The notes under the pieces are model-generated. The model made no database searches, was not told where the DNA came from, and was given only the letters and a program-made list of their open reading frames with translations. A stretch of DNA of 64,000 nt from Actinoplanes subtropicus (GTDB lineage: Bacteria; Actinomycetota; Actinomycetes; Mycobacteriales; Micromonosporaceae), in NCBI RefSeq assembly GCF_000721705.1, contig NZ_JOJL01000008.1, positions 186,001 to 250,000 on the forward strand, given 5' to 3'. This document shows, one piece after another, positions 54,426 to 63,800 of this stretch. How positions within the stretch are numbered: the first letter of the stretch is position 1; the number at the start of each line of letters is the position of its first letter. The position numbers and the translations under genes are program-made.

Positions 54426-55307
54426 ATGGCGATCTGGCTCACCAAGGACTCGAAGGTCATCGTCCAGGGCATCACCGGCTCGGAGGGCTCGAAGCACACC
54501 CGCCGGATGCTCGCCGCGGGCACGAACGTGGTCGGCGGCACCAACCCGCGCAAGGCCGGCACCACTGTCGACTTCGACGGCACCTCGCTGCCGGTCTTCG
54601 CGACCGTCGCCGAGGCGATGAAGGAGACCGGGGCGGACGTCACGGTCATCTTCGTGCCGCCGGCCGGCACCAAGTCGGCGGTCGTCGAGGCGATCGACGC
54701 CGAGATCCCGCTGGCCGTGGTGATCACCGAGGGCGTGCCGGTGCAGGACTCGGCCGCGTTCTGGGCGTACAACCTCGACAAGGGGGCAAAGACGCGGATC
54801 ATCGGGCCGAACTGCCCGGGCATCGCGTCGCCGGGCGCCTCGAACGCCGGCATCATCCCGGCCGACATCACCCCGCAGGGGCGCATCGGCCTGGTCAGCA
54901 AGAGCGGCACGCTGACCTACCAGATGATGTACGAGCTGCGGGACATCGGCTTCTCGACCTGCGTCGGCATCGGCGGCGACCCGATCATCGGCACCACCCA
55001 CATCGACGCGCTCAAGGCGTTCCAGGACGACCCGGACACCGACGCGATCGTGATGATCGGTGAGATCGGCGGCGACGCCGAGGAGCGGGCGGCCGAGTTC
55101 ATCAAGGCGAACGTCACCAAGCCGGTGGTCGGCTACATCGCCGGCTTCACCGCCCCGCCCGGCAAGACCATGGGCCACGCCGGCGCGATCATCTCGGGCT
55201 CGGCCGGCACCGCCGACGCCAAGAAGGCGGCCCTCGAGGCCGTCGGCGTCAAGGTCGGCAAGACCCCGAGCGAGACCGCCCGGCTCATGCGCGAGGTCAT
55301 GAGCTGA
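54426..55307 (+). CDS. sucD: succinate--CoA ligase, alpha subunit
   Basis: A 293-residue subunit that binds CoA and carries the phospho-His. The N-terminal CoA-binding fold has [15 protein letters not shown], followed by IIGPNCPGI, and the active-site loop [14 protein letters not shown] contains the phosphorylated His. A complete partner of sucC in a two-gene operon with a terminator 19 nt after the stop. Confidence 0.97.
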   Translation: MAIWLTKDSKVIVQGITGSEGSKHTRRMLAAGTNVVGGTNPRKAGTTVDFDGTSLPVFATVAEAMKETGADVTVIFVPPAGTKSAVVEAIDAEIPLAVVITEGVPVQDSAAFWAYNLDKGAKTRIIGPNCPGIASPGASNAGIIPADITPQGRIGLVSKSGTLTYQMMYELRDIGFSTCVGIGGDPIIGTTHIDALKAFQDDPDTDAIVMIGEIGGDAEERAAEFIKANVTKPVVGYIAGFTAPPGKTMGHAGAIISGSAGTADAKKAALEAVGVKVGKTPSETARLMREVMS

Positions 55308-55325
55308 TTTACGTACGTGTGAGGT

Positions 55326-55357
55326 CGGCGCGCCGCCACTCGTTTGGCGGCGCGCCG
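55326..55357 (+). terminator. sucCD terminator
   Basis: A perfect 13-bp stem (CGGCGCGCCGCCA at 55326-55338 with 55345-55357) and a 6-nt loop, no U-tract. Confidence 0.85.
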
Positions 55358-55405
55358 TCGTATCTGCGTCGCCGCTCGCCGGTCGGCGTGGAAAAGTAGG
55401 CGGCG

Positions 55406-56839
55406 ATGCCGATCCCAGCCGACCGTCCCGACGGCTCGGACGACCCGTTCGCGGTCGCCGAGGCGACCCGTGACGTCCGGGAGACGGTGCCGGTCGAGCG
55501 GGAGACGGTGCCGGTCGAGCGGAAGACCGAGCCGCTCGACCGGAAGACCGAGCCCCTTGAGCGGAAGACCGAGCCGGTCCAGGTCGAGGACCGCCCGACC
55601 GTGCTGGTCGACGACAAGACACTCGGCGAGCGCCCCACGGTCAAGGTGCCCGGCCAGCGCCGCCCGCCGGCTCGCGCCAAACGGGCCCCGCTGCCGGTCG
55701 CCGTCGCCTTCGCCACCACCTGGGCCGCGGTCCTCTGCTACCTGCCGGTGGCCGCCGTGATCGGCCTGGCCCGCACCCTCGAGGGGGAGGGCGGGCTCGG
55801 CGGCGCCGCGCACGCCGGGCTGGCCGGCTGGCTGCTCGGCCACGGCGTGCCGATCGGCACCTCGATCGGCCCGCTCGGGCTGCCGCCGTTGCTGCTCACC
55901 ATGCTGATCGTGTGGCGGCTCAACCGGGCCGGCCTGCATGTCACCCGGGCGATCGGGGCCCGGCGCTCCGGCAAGATCGGCGACACGCTGCTGGTGGCGT
56001 TCGGCATCGCGCTGACCTATTCGCTGCTCGGCTCCGTGGCCGCGCTCGCCGTCGACGGCAAGGGCACCGAGGTCACCCCGGCCCGCGCGGCGATCAACTT
56101 CTTCGTCCTCGGCCTGATCGGCGCGCTCGCCGGGGCGCTGCGCGGCACCGACGCGCTGAGCGTGCTCGCCCGGCACACCCCGGGCATGCTGCGGGCGGGC
56201 CTGCGGACCGGGGCCATGGCCGCGCTGTTCGTGCTGGCCGCCGGCGCCGCGATGACCGGGCTGTCGGTGGCGCTCGGCGGCGGGCAGGCGGCGGAGACGA
56301 TCTCGGCGTACCGGACCGGGGTCGCCGGGCAGGCCGGGATCACCCTGCTCAGCCTGGCGTACGGGGCGAACGCCGCGGTGTGGGCCGCGGCGTACCTGCT
56401 TGGCCCCGGCTTCGCGCTGGGCACCGGCTCGGCGATCCGGCTCACCGAGGTGACCGCCGGGCCGCTGCCGACGCTGCCGCTGCTGGCCGGCCTGCCGAAC
56501 GGCCCGATGGGCGCGGCCGGGGCGGCGCTGCTCGCGGTGCCGGTGGTGGCCGGGGCGGCGGCCGGCTGGCTGCTGACGCTGCGGCTGAACCGGGCCGGCG
56601 ACAAGAACGGTCCGCCGTGGTCGCTGGTGCTCGGCGGCGGGCTGCTCGCCGGGCCGGCCGCCGGCCTGGTGCTCGCGGCGCTGAGCCGGGCGTCGAGCGG
56701 GCCGCTGGGCGACGGCCGGCTCGCCACGATCGGGCCCGACCCGTGGCAGGTCGGGCTGCTCGCGACGGTCCTGCTCGGCGTCGCGGCGGCGATCGGGGCG
56801 GCCGCCGCGCGTACCTTCGGGCCCCGCCCCAAGGCGTAG
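55406..56839 (+). CDS. DUF6350 family polytopic membrane protein
   Basis: A 477-residue protein with a hydrophilic, charged N-terminal 95 residues and then about ten to twelve transmembrane helices ([20 protein letters not shown] is the first). I recognise it as the DUF6350 family found upstream of purN in many actinobacteria. Its function is not established and a role in the envelope or division is only a suggestion. The N-terminal tail contains five tandem heptapeptides at 55481-55585. The ATG start has no clear Shine-Dalgarno. Confidence 0.85.
   Translation: MPIPADRPDGSDDPFAVAEATRDVRETVPVERETVPVERKTEPLDRKTEPLERKTEPVQVEDRPTVLVDDKTLGERPTVKVPGQRRPPARAKRAPLPVAVAFATTWAAVLCYLPVAAVIGLARTLEGEGGLGGAAHAGLAGWLLGHGVPIGTSIGPLGLPPLLLTMLIVWRLNRAGLHVTRAIGARRSGKIGDTLLVAFGIALTYSLLGSVAALAVDGKGTEVTPARAAINFFVLGLIGALAGALRGTDALSVLARHTPGMLRAGLRTGAMAALFVLAAGAAMTGLSVALGGGQAAETISAYRTGVAGQAGITLLSLAYGANAAVWAAAYLLGPGFALGTGSAIRLTEVTAGPLPTLPLLAGLPNGPMGAAGAALLAVPVVAGAAAGWLLTLRLNRAGDKNGPPWSLVLGGGLLAGPAAGLVLAALSRASSGPLGDGRLATIGPDPWQVGLLATVLLGVAAAIGAAAARTFGPRPKA
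55481..55585 (+). repeat. five 21-nt in-frame tandem repeats in the DUF6350 gene
   Basis: Units at 55481, 55502, 55523, 55544 and 55565 encode [28 protein letters not shown] and KTEPVQV. The first two are identical at the DNA level. The unit encodes a charged heptapeptide, so copy number can change without a frameshift. Confidence 0.9.
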
Positions 56840-56869
56840 TTACGCCGCTCACAGCGATAAGGTTCGGGG

Positions 56870-57487
56870 GTGACCGACCCCGCGCCCGCCCGCCTGGTCG
56901 TCCTCGTCTCCGGGTCGGGCAGCAACCTCCAGGCTCTGCTCGACGCGACCGCCGACCCCGCCTACGGCGCACAGGTCGTCGCGGTCGGCGCCGACCGGGA
57001 GGGTATCGCCGGGCTCGACCGGGCGGCCGCCGCCGGGGTGCCCACCTTCGTCGATTCGGTGAAGGCGTTCGAGACCCGCGCCGCGTGGGATGTCGCGCTC
57101 ACCGCCCACGTCGCCGAGCACAAGCCCGACCTGGTGGTCTCGGCGGGCTTCCTAAAGCTGGTCGGCCCCGCGTTCCTGGCCGCCTTCGGCGATCGCTACC
57201 TGAATACGCACAATGCCCTGCTGCCGTCCTTCCCGGGCATCCACGGCCCGCGGGACGCGCTGGCGTATGGGGTGAAGGTCGCCGGCGCCACGCTCTTCTT
57301 CGTGGACGCCGGCGTCGACACCGGCCCGATCATCGCCCAGGTGGCCGTCCCCGTGCTCGACGACGACACGGAGGAGACGCTCACCGAGCGCATCAAGGTG
57401 GCCGAGCGTGCCCAGCTGGTCGAGTTCGTCGGCCGCCTGGTCCGCGAGGGCTGGACCATCGAGAACAGGAAGGTCAGAATCCCGTGA
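56870..57487 (+). CDS. purN: phosphoribosylglycinamide formyltransferase
   Basis: Formylates GAR with 10-formyl-THF, the third step of IMP synthesis. 205 residues with [18 protein letters not shown] (phosphate-binding loop), the catalytic Asn/His/Asp set in [15 protein letters not shown] and [14 protein letters not shown] 56870 is 30 nt after the DUF6350 gene; the stop overlaps the purH GTG (GTGA). Confidence 0.96.
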   Translation: MTDPAPARLVVLVSGSGSNLQALLDATADPAYGAQVVAVGADREGIAGLDRAAAAGVPTFVDSVKAFETRAAWDVALTAHVAEHKPDLVVSAGFLKLVGPAFLAAFGDRYLNTHNALLPSFPGIHGPRDALAYGVKVAGATLFFVDAGVDTGPIIAQVAVPVLDDDTEETLTERIKVAERAQLVEFVGRLVREGWTIENRKVRIP

Positions 57488-59082
57488 GCGTGGCTCCGCC
57501 GACTGATAGTCCAGGCTTGGGTAGCGACACAGCCGAAGGCCGTCGCCCGATCCGCAGGGCGCTGCTGAGTGTGTACGACAAGACCGGCCTCGTCGAGCTC
57601 GCCCAGGCGCTGCACGCGGCCGGCGTCCAGATCGTCTCGACCGGGTCGACCGCGTCCACGGTCGAGGCCGCCGGCGTCCCGGTGACCCGGGTGGAGGAGC
57701 TGACCGGCTTCCCCGAGTGCCTCGACGGCCGGGTCAAGACGCTGCATCCGCGGGTGCACGCCGGCCTGCTCGCCGACCTGCGGCTCGACACTCACCGCGA
57801 GCAGCTGACCGGGCTCGAGATCGAGCCGTTCGACCTGCTGGTGAGCAACCTGTACCCGTTCACCCAGACCGTGGCGAGCGGCGCGAGCGTCGACGAGTGC
57901 GTCGAGCAGATCGACATCGGCGGGCCGGCCATGGTGCGCGCGGCGGCGAAGAACCACCCCTCGGTGGCCGTGGTGACCGGCGTTTCGGCGTACCCCCTGA
58001 TCTTGCAAGCGATCCACGACGGCGGTTTCACGCTGCAGCAGCGCAAGCACCTCGCGGCCCGCGCCTTCGCCGACATCGCCGAGTACGACGTGGCCGTCGC
58101 CAACTGGTGCGCGACGACGCTCGATCCGCAGGAGTGGCCGGAGTTCGCCGGCGTAGCGCTGAAGCGGGAGAGCACCCTGCGGTACGGCGAGAACCCGCAC
58201 CAGCAGGCCGCGCTCTACCTCGACCCGAACGCGCCGGCCGGCCTCGCCCAGGCCGAGCTGGTGCACGGCGGCGAGCTGTCGTTCAACAACTACGTCGACG
58301 CGGACGCCGCCTGGCGCAGCGCCAACGACTTCGAACAGCCGTGCGTGGCGATCATCAAGCACGCCAACCCGTGTGGCATCGCGGTCGGCGCCGACATCGC
58401 CGCGGCCCACCGCAAGGCCAACGACTGCGACCCGGTGTCGGCGTTCGGCGGGGTCATCGCGGCCAACCGCGAGGTCACTGAGGCCATGGCCAAACAGTTG
58501 GACGGCATCTTCACCGAGGTGATCGTCGCGCCGTCCTTCGAGCCGGCGGCCCTCGAGATCTTCCAAGCGAAGAAGAAGCTGCGCGTGCTGGTCGCCCCGG
58601 CGTGGAACCCGCCGCCCGCCGAGATCAAGCAGGTCGGCGGCGGCGTGCTGGTGCAGATGTCCGACCGGATCGACGCGCCCGGCGACGACCCGGCCAACTG
58701 GGAGCTCGCCACCGGCGCGCCGGCGTCCCCGGAGCTGCTGGCCGACCTGGTGTTCGCCTGGCGGGCGATCCGCGGCGTGAAGAGCAACGCGATCCTGCTG
58801 GCGCACGAGGGCGCGACCGTGGGCGTCGGGATGGGCCAGGTCAACCGGGTGGATGCGGCGCGGCTCGCGGTCGACCGGGCCGGCGCCGAGCGGGCCAAGG
58901 GCAGCGTGGCCGCCTCCGACGCGTACTTCCCGTTCCCCGACGGCCTCGAGGTGCTGATCGCCGCGGGCGTCACCGCGGTGGTGCAGCCGGGCGGCTCGAT
59001 CCGGGACAGCCTGGTGATCGAGGCGGCCGAGAAAGCGGGCCTGACCGTCTACCTGACCGGCACGCGGCACTTCTACCACTGA
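57484..59082 (+). CDS. purH: bifunctional AICAR formyltransferase / IMP cyclohydrolase
   Basis: Catalyses the last two steps of IMP synthesis. A 532-residue protein with the MGS-like cyclohydrolase domain ([20 protein letters not shown] to about residue 200) and the AICARFT domain with the [11 protein letters not shown] motif and [14 protein letters not shown] at the C-terminus. The first about 20 residues ([20 protein letters not shown]) precede the conserved start and include the 31-nt segment shared with pcrA. GTG 57484 overlaps purN. Confidence 0.96.
   Translation: MSVAPPTDSPGLGSDTAEGRRPIRRALLSVYDKTGLVELAQALHAAGVQIVSTGSTASTVEAAGVPVTRVEELTGFPECLDGRVKTLHPRVHAGLLADLRLDTHREQLTGLEIEPFDLLVSNLYPFTQTVASGASVDECVEQIDIGGPAMVRAAAKNHPSVAVVTGVSAYPLILQAIHDGGFTLQQRKHLAARAFADIAEYDVAVANWCATTLDPQEWPEFAGVALKRESTLRYGENPHQQAALYLDPNAPAGLAQAELVHGGELSFNNYVDADAAWRSANDFEQPCVAIIKHANPCGIAVGADIAAAHRKANDCDPVSAFGGVIAANREVTEAMAKQLDGIFTEVIVAPSFEPAALEIFQAKKKLRVLVAPAWNPPPAEIKQVGGGVLVQMSDRIDAPGDDPANWELATGAPASPELLADLVFAWRAIRGVKSNAILLAHEGATVGVGMGQVNRVDAARLAVDRAGAERAKGSVAASDAYFPFPDGLEVLIAAGVTAVVQPGGSIRDSLVIEAAEKAGLTVYLTGTRHFYH
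57492..57534 (+). repeat. copy 2 of the repeat shared with pcrA
   Basis: 57492-57522 is identical over 31 nt to 50343-50373 and is read in the same frame ([10 protein letters not shown]). It forms the non-conserved N-terminal tail of PurH, immediately after the start codon region. The codons are atypical for the genome. Confidence 0.9.
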
Positions 59083-59678
59083 TGACCGACCTCGTGCAGG
59101 ACGAGACCTTCTCGGGCGCCGACTGGGCGCTCGAGGAGGTCACCGGCGTCCGCTACGAGGACTGCGCGTTCCACGACGTCGACTGGTCGGAGGCGCGCCT
59201 GGTCGGCTGCGTCTTCACCCACTGCACCTTCGGCAACGTCCGGTTCAACGCGGCCACGCTGGACCGGGTGGCGATCCTGCAGTCGACGCTGGAGCGCTGC
59301 AACTTCTTCGACGCCACGCTGGCCGGCTGCAAGCTGACCGGCAGCCAGTTCGTCGACTGCGGGCTGCGGCCGCTGACCGTGGACGGCGGCGACTGGGGCT
59401 TCGTGTCGCTGCGCGGGCAGAACCTCACCGGGACGAAGCTGGGCGGCCTGCGGCTGCGGGAGGCGGACCTGATGGGCGCCGACCTGACCCGGGTCGACCT
59501 GCGCGGGGCCGACCTGTCGAACGCTCGGCTCAAGGACGCCGTATTCAAGGGCGCGGACCTGCGCGGCGCCGACCTCGACGGGGTGGAGCTGCGCGGCGTG
59601 GACCTGACCGGTGCCAAGATCGATCTGGCGCAGGCGGCCCTGTTCGCATCGGCGTACGGGGCGATTGTCGCGGAGTGA
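59082..59678 (+). CDS. pentapeptide-repeat protein
   Basis: A 198-residue protein. From about residue 20 to the end it follows A(D/N)LxX spacing: CAFHDVDWSEARLVGCVFTH, then ADLTRVDLRGADLSNARLKD and AVFKGADLRGADLDGVELRG. Such proteins fold as a right-handed quadrilateral beta-helix; some (MfpA, Qnr) mimic DNA and bind gyrase, but that cannot be assumed here. The ATG overlaps the purH stop (TGATG), so it belongs to the purine operon message. Confidence 0.9.
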   Translation: MTDLVQDETFSGADWALEEVTGVRYEDCAFHDVDWSEARLVGCVFTHCTFGNVRFNAATLDRVAILQSTLERCNFFDATLAGCKLTGSQFVDCGLRPLTVDGGDWGFVSLRGQNLTGTKLGGLRLREADLMGADLTRVDLRGADLSNARLKDAVFKGADLRGADLDGVELRGVDLTGAKIDLAQAALFASAYGAIVAE

Positions 59679-59778
59679 CGAGTGGCTTACTTCGCCTTGA
59701 CCCGACCAGCGGGAAACCCCGCGTAAACCGACTGATACGGTCCGGAAAACTGGCCCGGAACCTGGGAGTGAGAGAGCT

Positions 59779-60729
59779 ATGGGCAAGAAGGTAACCGTCG
59801 TAGGCGCCGGTTTCTACGGCTCGACGACCGCGCAGCGCCTGGCCGAGTACGACATCTTCGACACCGTGGTGCTCACCGACATCATCGACGGCAAGCCGGC
59901 CGGCCTCGCCCTCGACCTCAACCAGTCCCGGCCGATCGAGGGCTTCGAGACCACGGTCGTCGGCGTCACCACCGGCCCGAACGGCGAGGGCTACGAGGCG
60001 ATCGAGGGCTCGGACGTCGTGGTCGTCACCGCCGGCCTGCCGCGCAAGCCGGGCATGAGCCGGATGGATCTGCTCGAGGTCAACGCGAAGATCGTCCGCC
60101 AGGTCGCCGAGAACATCGCGAAGTACGCGCCGAACGCCGTGGTCATCGTGGTGTCCAACCCGGTCGACGAGATGACCGCGCTGGCCCAGCTGGCCACCCA
60201 GTTCCCGAAGAACCGGGTCTTCGGCCAGGCCGGGGTGCTCGACACCGCCCGCTTCACCAACTCGATCGCCGAGACCCTCGCGGTGCCGGTCAAGAGCGTC
60301 AAGGCGCTGACCCTCGGCTCGCACGGCGACACCATGGTGCCGGTCCCCTCCCGCTGCACGGTGGACGGCAAGCCGCTGGCCGACCTGCTCCCGGCCGAGA
60401 AGATCGAGGAGCTTGTCGTGCGTACGCGTAACGGCGGCGCCGAGGTCGTGGCCCTGCTCAAGACCGGCTCGGCGTACTACGCCCCGTCCGCCGCGGCGGC
60501 CCGGATGGCCAAGGCGGTCATCGAGGACTCCGGCGAGATCCTCCCGGTCTGCGCGTGGGTCGACGGCGAGTACGGCATCTCCGGCGTGTACCTGGGCGTC
60601 GAGGCGCAGATCGGCCGGGACGGCATCAAGCGGGTCGTCGAGGAGAAGCTGACCGACACCGAGATCGACGGTCTCAAGGAGGCCGCCGAGGCGGTCCGCG
60701 CCAAGCAGGCCGACGTCGCCAATCTCTGA
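59779..60729 (+). CDS. mdh: malate dehydrogenase, lactate-dehydrogenase-like type
   Basis: Oxidises malate to oxaloacetate with NAD+. 316 residues with the dinucleotide-binding start KVTVVGAGFYGSTTAQRLAE, Asp at the end of strand 2 (VLTDI, NAD preference), GLPRKPGMSRMDLL with the substrate Arg residues, VSNPVDEMT and the catalytic His in LGSHGDTMVPV. The tetrameric LDH-like MDH class. A GGGAGTGAGAGAG Shine-Dalgarno precedes the ATG. Confidence 0.96.
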   Translation: MGKKVTVVGAGFYGSTTAQRLAEYDIFDTVVLTDIIDGKPAGLALDLNQSRPIEGFETTVVGVTTGPNGEGYEAIEGSDVVVVTAGLPRKPGMSRMDLLEVNAKIVRQVAENIAKYAPNAVVIVVSNPVDEMTALAQLATQFPKNRVFGQAGVLDTARFTNSIAETLAVPVKSVKALTLGSHGDTMVPVPSRCTVDGKPLADLLPAEKIEELVVRTRNGGAEVVALLKTGSAYYAPSAAAARMAKAVIEDSGEILPVCAWVDGEYGISGVYLGVEAQIGRDGIKRVVEEKLTDTEIDGLKEAAEAVRAKQADVANL

Positions 60730-60741
60730 CGTTGCCGGAAG

Positions 60742-60770
60742 GGGCCGGGGTTGCACCCCGGCCCTTTTTT
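60742..60770 (+). terminator. mdh intrinsic terminator
   Basis: A 9-bp stem GGGCCGGGG/CCCCGGCCC (60742-60750, 60756-60764) with a 5-nt loop, followed by six T. The clearest classical terminator in the window. Confidence 0.95.
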
Positions 60771-60800
60771 GTGACAGTTACTACCCAGTAGATCGATGCA

Positions 60801-60830
60801 TTGACCTGCGTCGCATGATCACCCTAGGGT
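60801..60830 (+). promoter_or_regulatory. promoter of the secreted lectin/coiled-coil gene
   Basis: TTGACC (60801-60806), an 18-nt spacer, TAGGGT (60825-60830, TANNNT), 46 nt upstream of the start codon. Confidence 0.7.
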
Positions 60831-60876
60831 GACTTTCGCTCTGTCTGAGCGCATTTCACGGGGGAAGGCGACTGCC

Positions 60877-63800
60877 ATGCGGGCTGCGCGCTGGGTAAAT
60901 TCGGTCGCGGCGGCACTGGCCGCCCTCACCATCACGGTCCTGGCGCCGGCCCATGCCGCGCACGCCGACACCGGCGACACCTGGGTCTATCCGAACCGGC
61001 TCGACGACGGGCAGACCGCCCCGCGGCTCGACCGCTGCCGCCTCGGCTTCGTGCTGCAGGCCGGCGGCCCCGAGATCAAGAAGGTCGCGCAGGCCGGGCT
61101 GGTCGGCACCGACGCCCAGATGCACACCGCCGCCGACCCGAGCTATTGGAACAACACCCCTCTCTCGGCCGCGTACGACAAGGACCAGGCCAGCCGGTCG
61201 GCCGAGTGGGACACGCTCTACGCCCGCAAGAACGTGTGGAGCCAGTCGATCCCCGCCCGGTTCACCATCCCGACCGAAACGGTGACCGGCTTCCAGTGGG
61301 CGCCCGACTTCTACGGCGACCTGGGCATCACCGGGTTCTATGTGGACCAGTTCTTCTCCGGCGAGGACAAGCTCTACACCGACCTCGCCCCGATCGCGTC
61401 CGCTGACGCCGTGGCCCAGGGCAACCAGCTCGCCGACCAGCAGCATCTCTACAACGGCGAGGACACCGCGCCGCACTCGACGCAGGAGTACATCTCCTGG
61501 GGCGCGCTCGGCGACCAGGACGCCTTCGGCAACGGCAGCATCTCCACCGGCAACCACCACGCCGACGACCTGCGTGAGTTCCTCCAGTTCGGCGGCTTCC
61601 CCAAGACGGCCCTGACGCCGGGCACGGCGGAGTACCGGTTCGAGGTCGAGGCGCTCAAGCAGCGCTTCTCGTCGTGCGACGCGGAGAACCCGCTCGACCC
61701 CAACCACGTGCTGGCGAATGTCACGAAGACCGCGGGCGCCGAGTGGCGGGCCGAGCTCGACTCGCAGGCCACCCAGCGCGGAGCGATCGTCGACGCGCAG
61801 GTCAAGGCGTACAACGATCTGGAGAGCGCGGCCATCGCCATGGGCGAGGCGGTCGGCCAGTCCTGGATCGCCGGGCAGCTCAGCAAGTGGCAGGCCTGCT
61901 ACACCGCCGGCGGCTACTGCTGGGCCGGCTCCGGCCCGATCACCTTCAAATACAAGTCCGCGACCACGCTCTGCATGGACAACGCCGGCGGCTCGTCGGC
62001 GAACAACAACAAGATTCAGCTGTCCGCGTGCAACAACGGCACCGCACAGAAGTTCCGTCCGGGCGTCATGGCGAACTACCTGGACGGCACACTGATCAAC
62101 ACGGGTACGAACCGGTGCCTCGACCTCAACGGCAGCAACGTCGTCCTGAACGCCTGCACCAGCGGCAAGGCGAACCAGCACTGGCAGTGGCAGAGCACGA
62201 CCGGCAACACCCGGCTCTACAACGTGGGCGCGAAGAAGTGCCTGAACTTCGCGACGGCGACCAGCGGCCTCCAGGCGACCGTGCAAGCCTGCAGCGGCGG
62301 CACCACCCAGCAGTTGGTGTCCGCGCAGGACAACACCAGCACCGGCACCGGGAACGACCAGCTGGACTGGCCGAAGGCGGCCGACTTCACCTACGCGGCC
62401 AACGAGATCAAGAACGCGCAGACCCGGGCCGCCGCCCAGCTGACCATCGCGAACAACGCCTCGGCCGACGCGCAGACCCAGGCCACCGCGGTCACCACCG
62501 CGCAGAACGCCGCGGCGGCCATCGCGACCGCCAACGACTACCCGGTGGGGCGGGGCCTCGCGTACGCCCAGCAGTCGGCGCAGGTCACCAAGGCCTCGGC
62601 GGCCGGCGCGGCGGCGGCCGCGAAGGCGACCGCCACCGCGCTACAGGCCACCAAGGCGGCGGTCGCCGACTCGGCGACGCTGATCTCGCTGGCCCAGACC
62701 CAGGCCAAGGCCATGCAGGCCGAGTACGCGAAGAACGCCGCGCAGGAGGCGGCCCGGCAGGCCAAGGCCGAGGCCGACTCGGCGGCGGCCGAGGCCCAGG
62801 CGGCGGCGGCCGACGCGGCCACCGCCAAGGCCAAGCGGGCGGTTGCCGAGCAGGCCCGGGCCACCGCCCAGGTCGCCGCGGACAAGGCCGCCGCGCAGCG
62901 CCAGATCGCCGAGCAGCAGCGGCAGGTCGCGGCCCAGCAGCGGGCGATCGCCGAGCAGAAGCACGCCGAGGCGTCGGCCGCCGACGCGGACGCGCAACGC
63001 CAGCAGGGGATAGCCGCCTCCGCGCGGCAACAGGCCGAGGCCGACGCGCAGACCGCCGCCGACCGTGACTTCGACGCGCAGAGCGCGGCCAACCAGGCCC
63101 GGATCTACCGGGAGACCGCCGAGAACGCGGCCCGCCAGCGGGACGCGCTCGCCTCCCGGGCGGCGGCCATGCAGTCGCGGGCCAACGCGGACGACGGCAC
63201 CGACGACGCGGCCGCGTCCCGGCAGGCGGCCAACGACGCGCAGGCCGCGGCCGATCAGGGCAAGGCCGCGGCGGACAAGGCCCAGCAGGACGCCGACACC
63301 GCCACGGCGGCGGCCGAGGCGGCTCGCGAGGCGGCCACCCGGGCGCACGCCGCGGCCGCCCGCTCGCTGGCCGCCGCGAACGAGGCCGACAAGCAGGTCG
63401 CGGTCACCCGGGCGGCGATGCTGACCGCGCACTCGGCGGCGGCCGACGCGCTGGCCGCGGCCAAGGACGCCAAGACGCACGCGGACAACGCCGACGCCGA
63501 TGCCGCCGCGGCCGCCGCCGACATGCGGGCCGCGGCCCAGCAGGCGGCCGCCGCCAAGACGGCCGCCGACGCGGCGGTGGCCCAGAGCGCGATCACCGCG
63601 GGCCGGGCGTACGCGACCGCCCAGGCCGCGGTGGCCGCCCGCGACTCGGCCGCCCAGGTGGCCGCGCCCGCCAACACCGCCGTCGGTCTCGGCGCGCCGT
63701 TCGTCGACCGGGACTCGGCCGCGGCGCTGGCCGTACTGGTCGGGCAGGGCGCGCTGACCGTCGCCCAGCAGCAGGCCGCGGCCGCGCAGGCTCGCTCCGA

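Noticed and set aside
59698..59745. mdh promoter TTGACC followed by TACGGT
   Set aside because: The spacing between the boxes is far too long for a vegetative promoter, so I did not list it.
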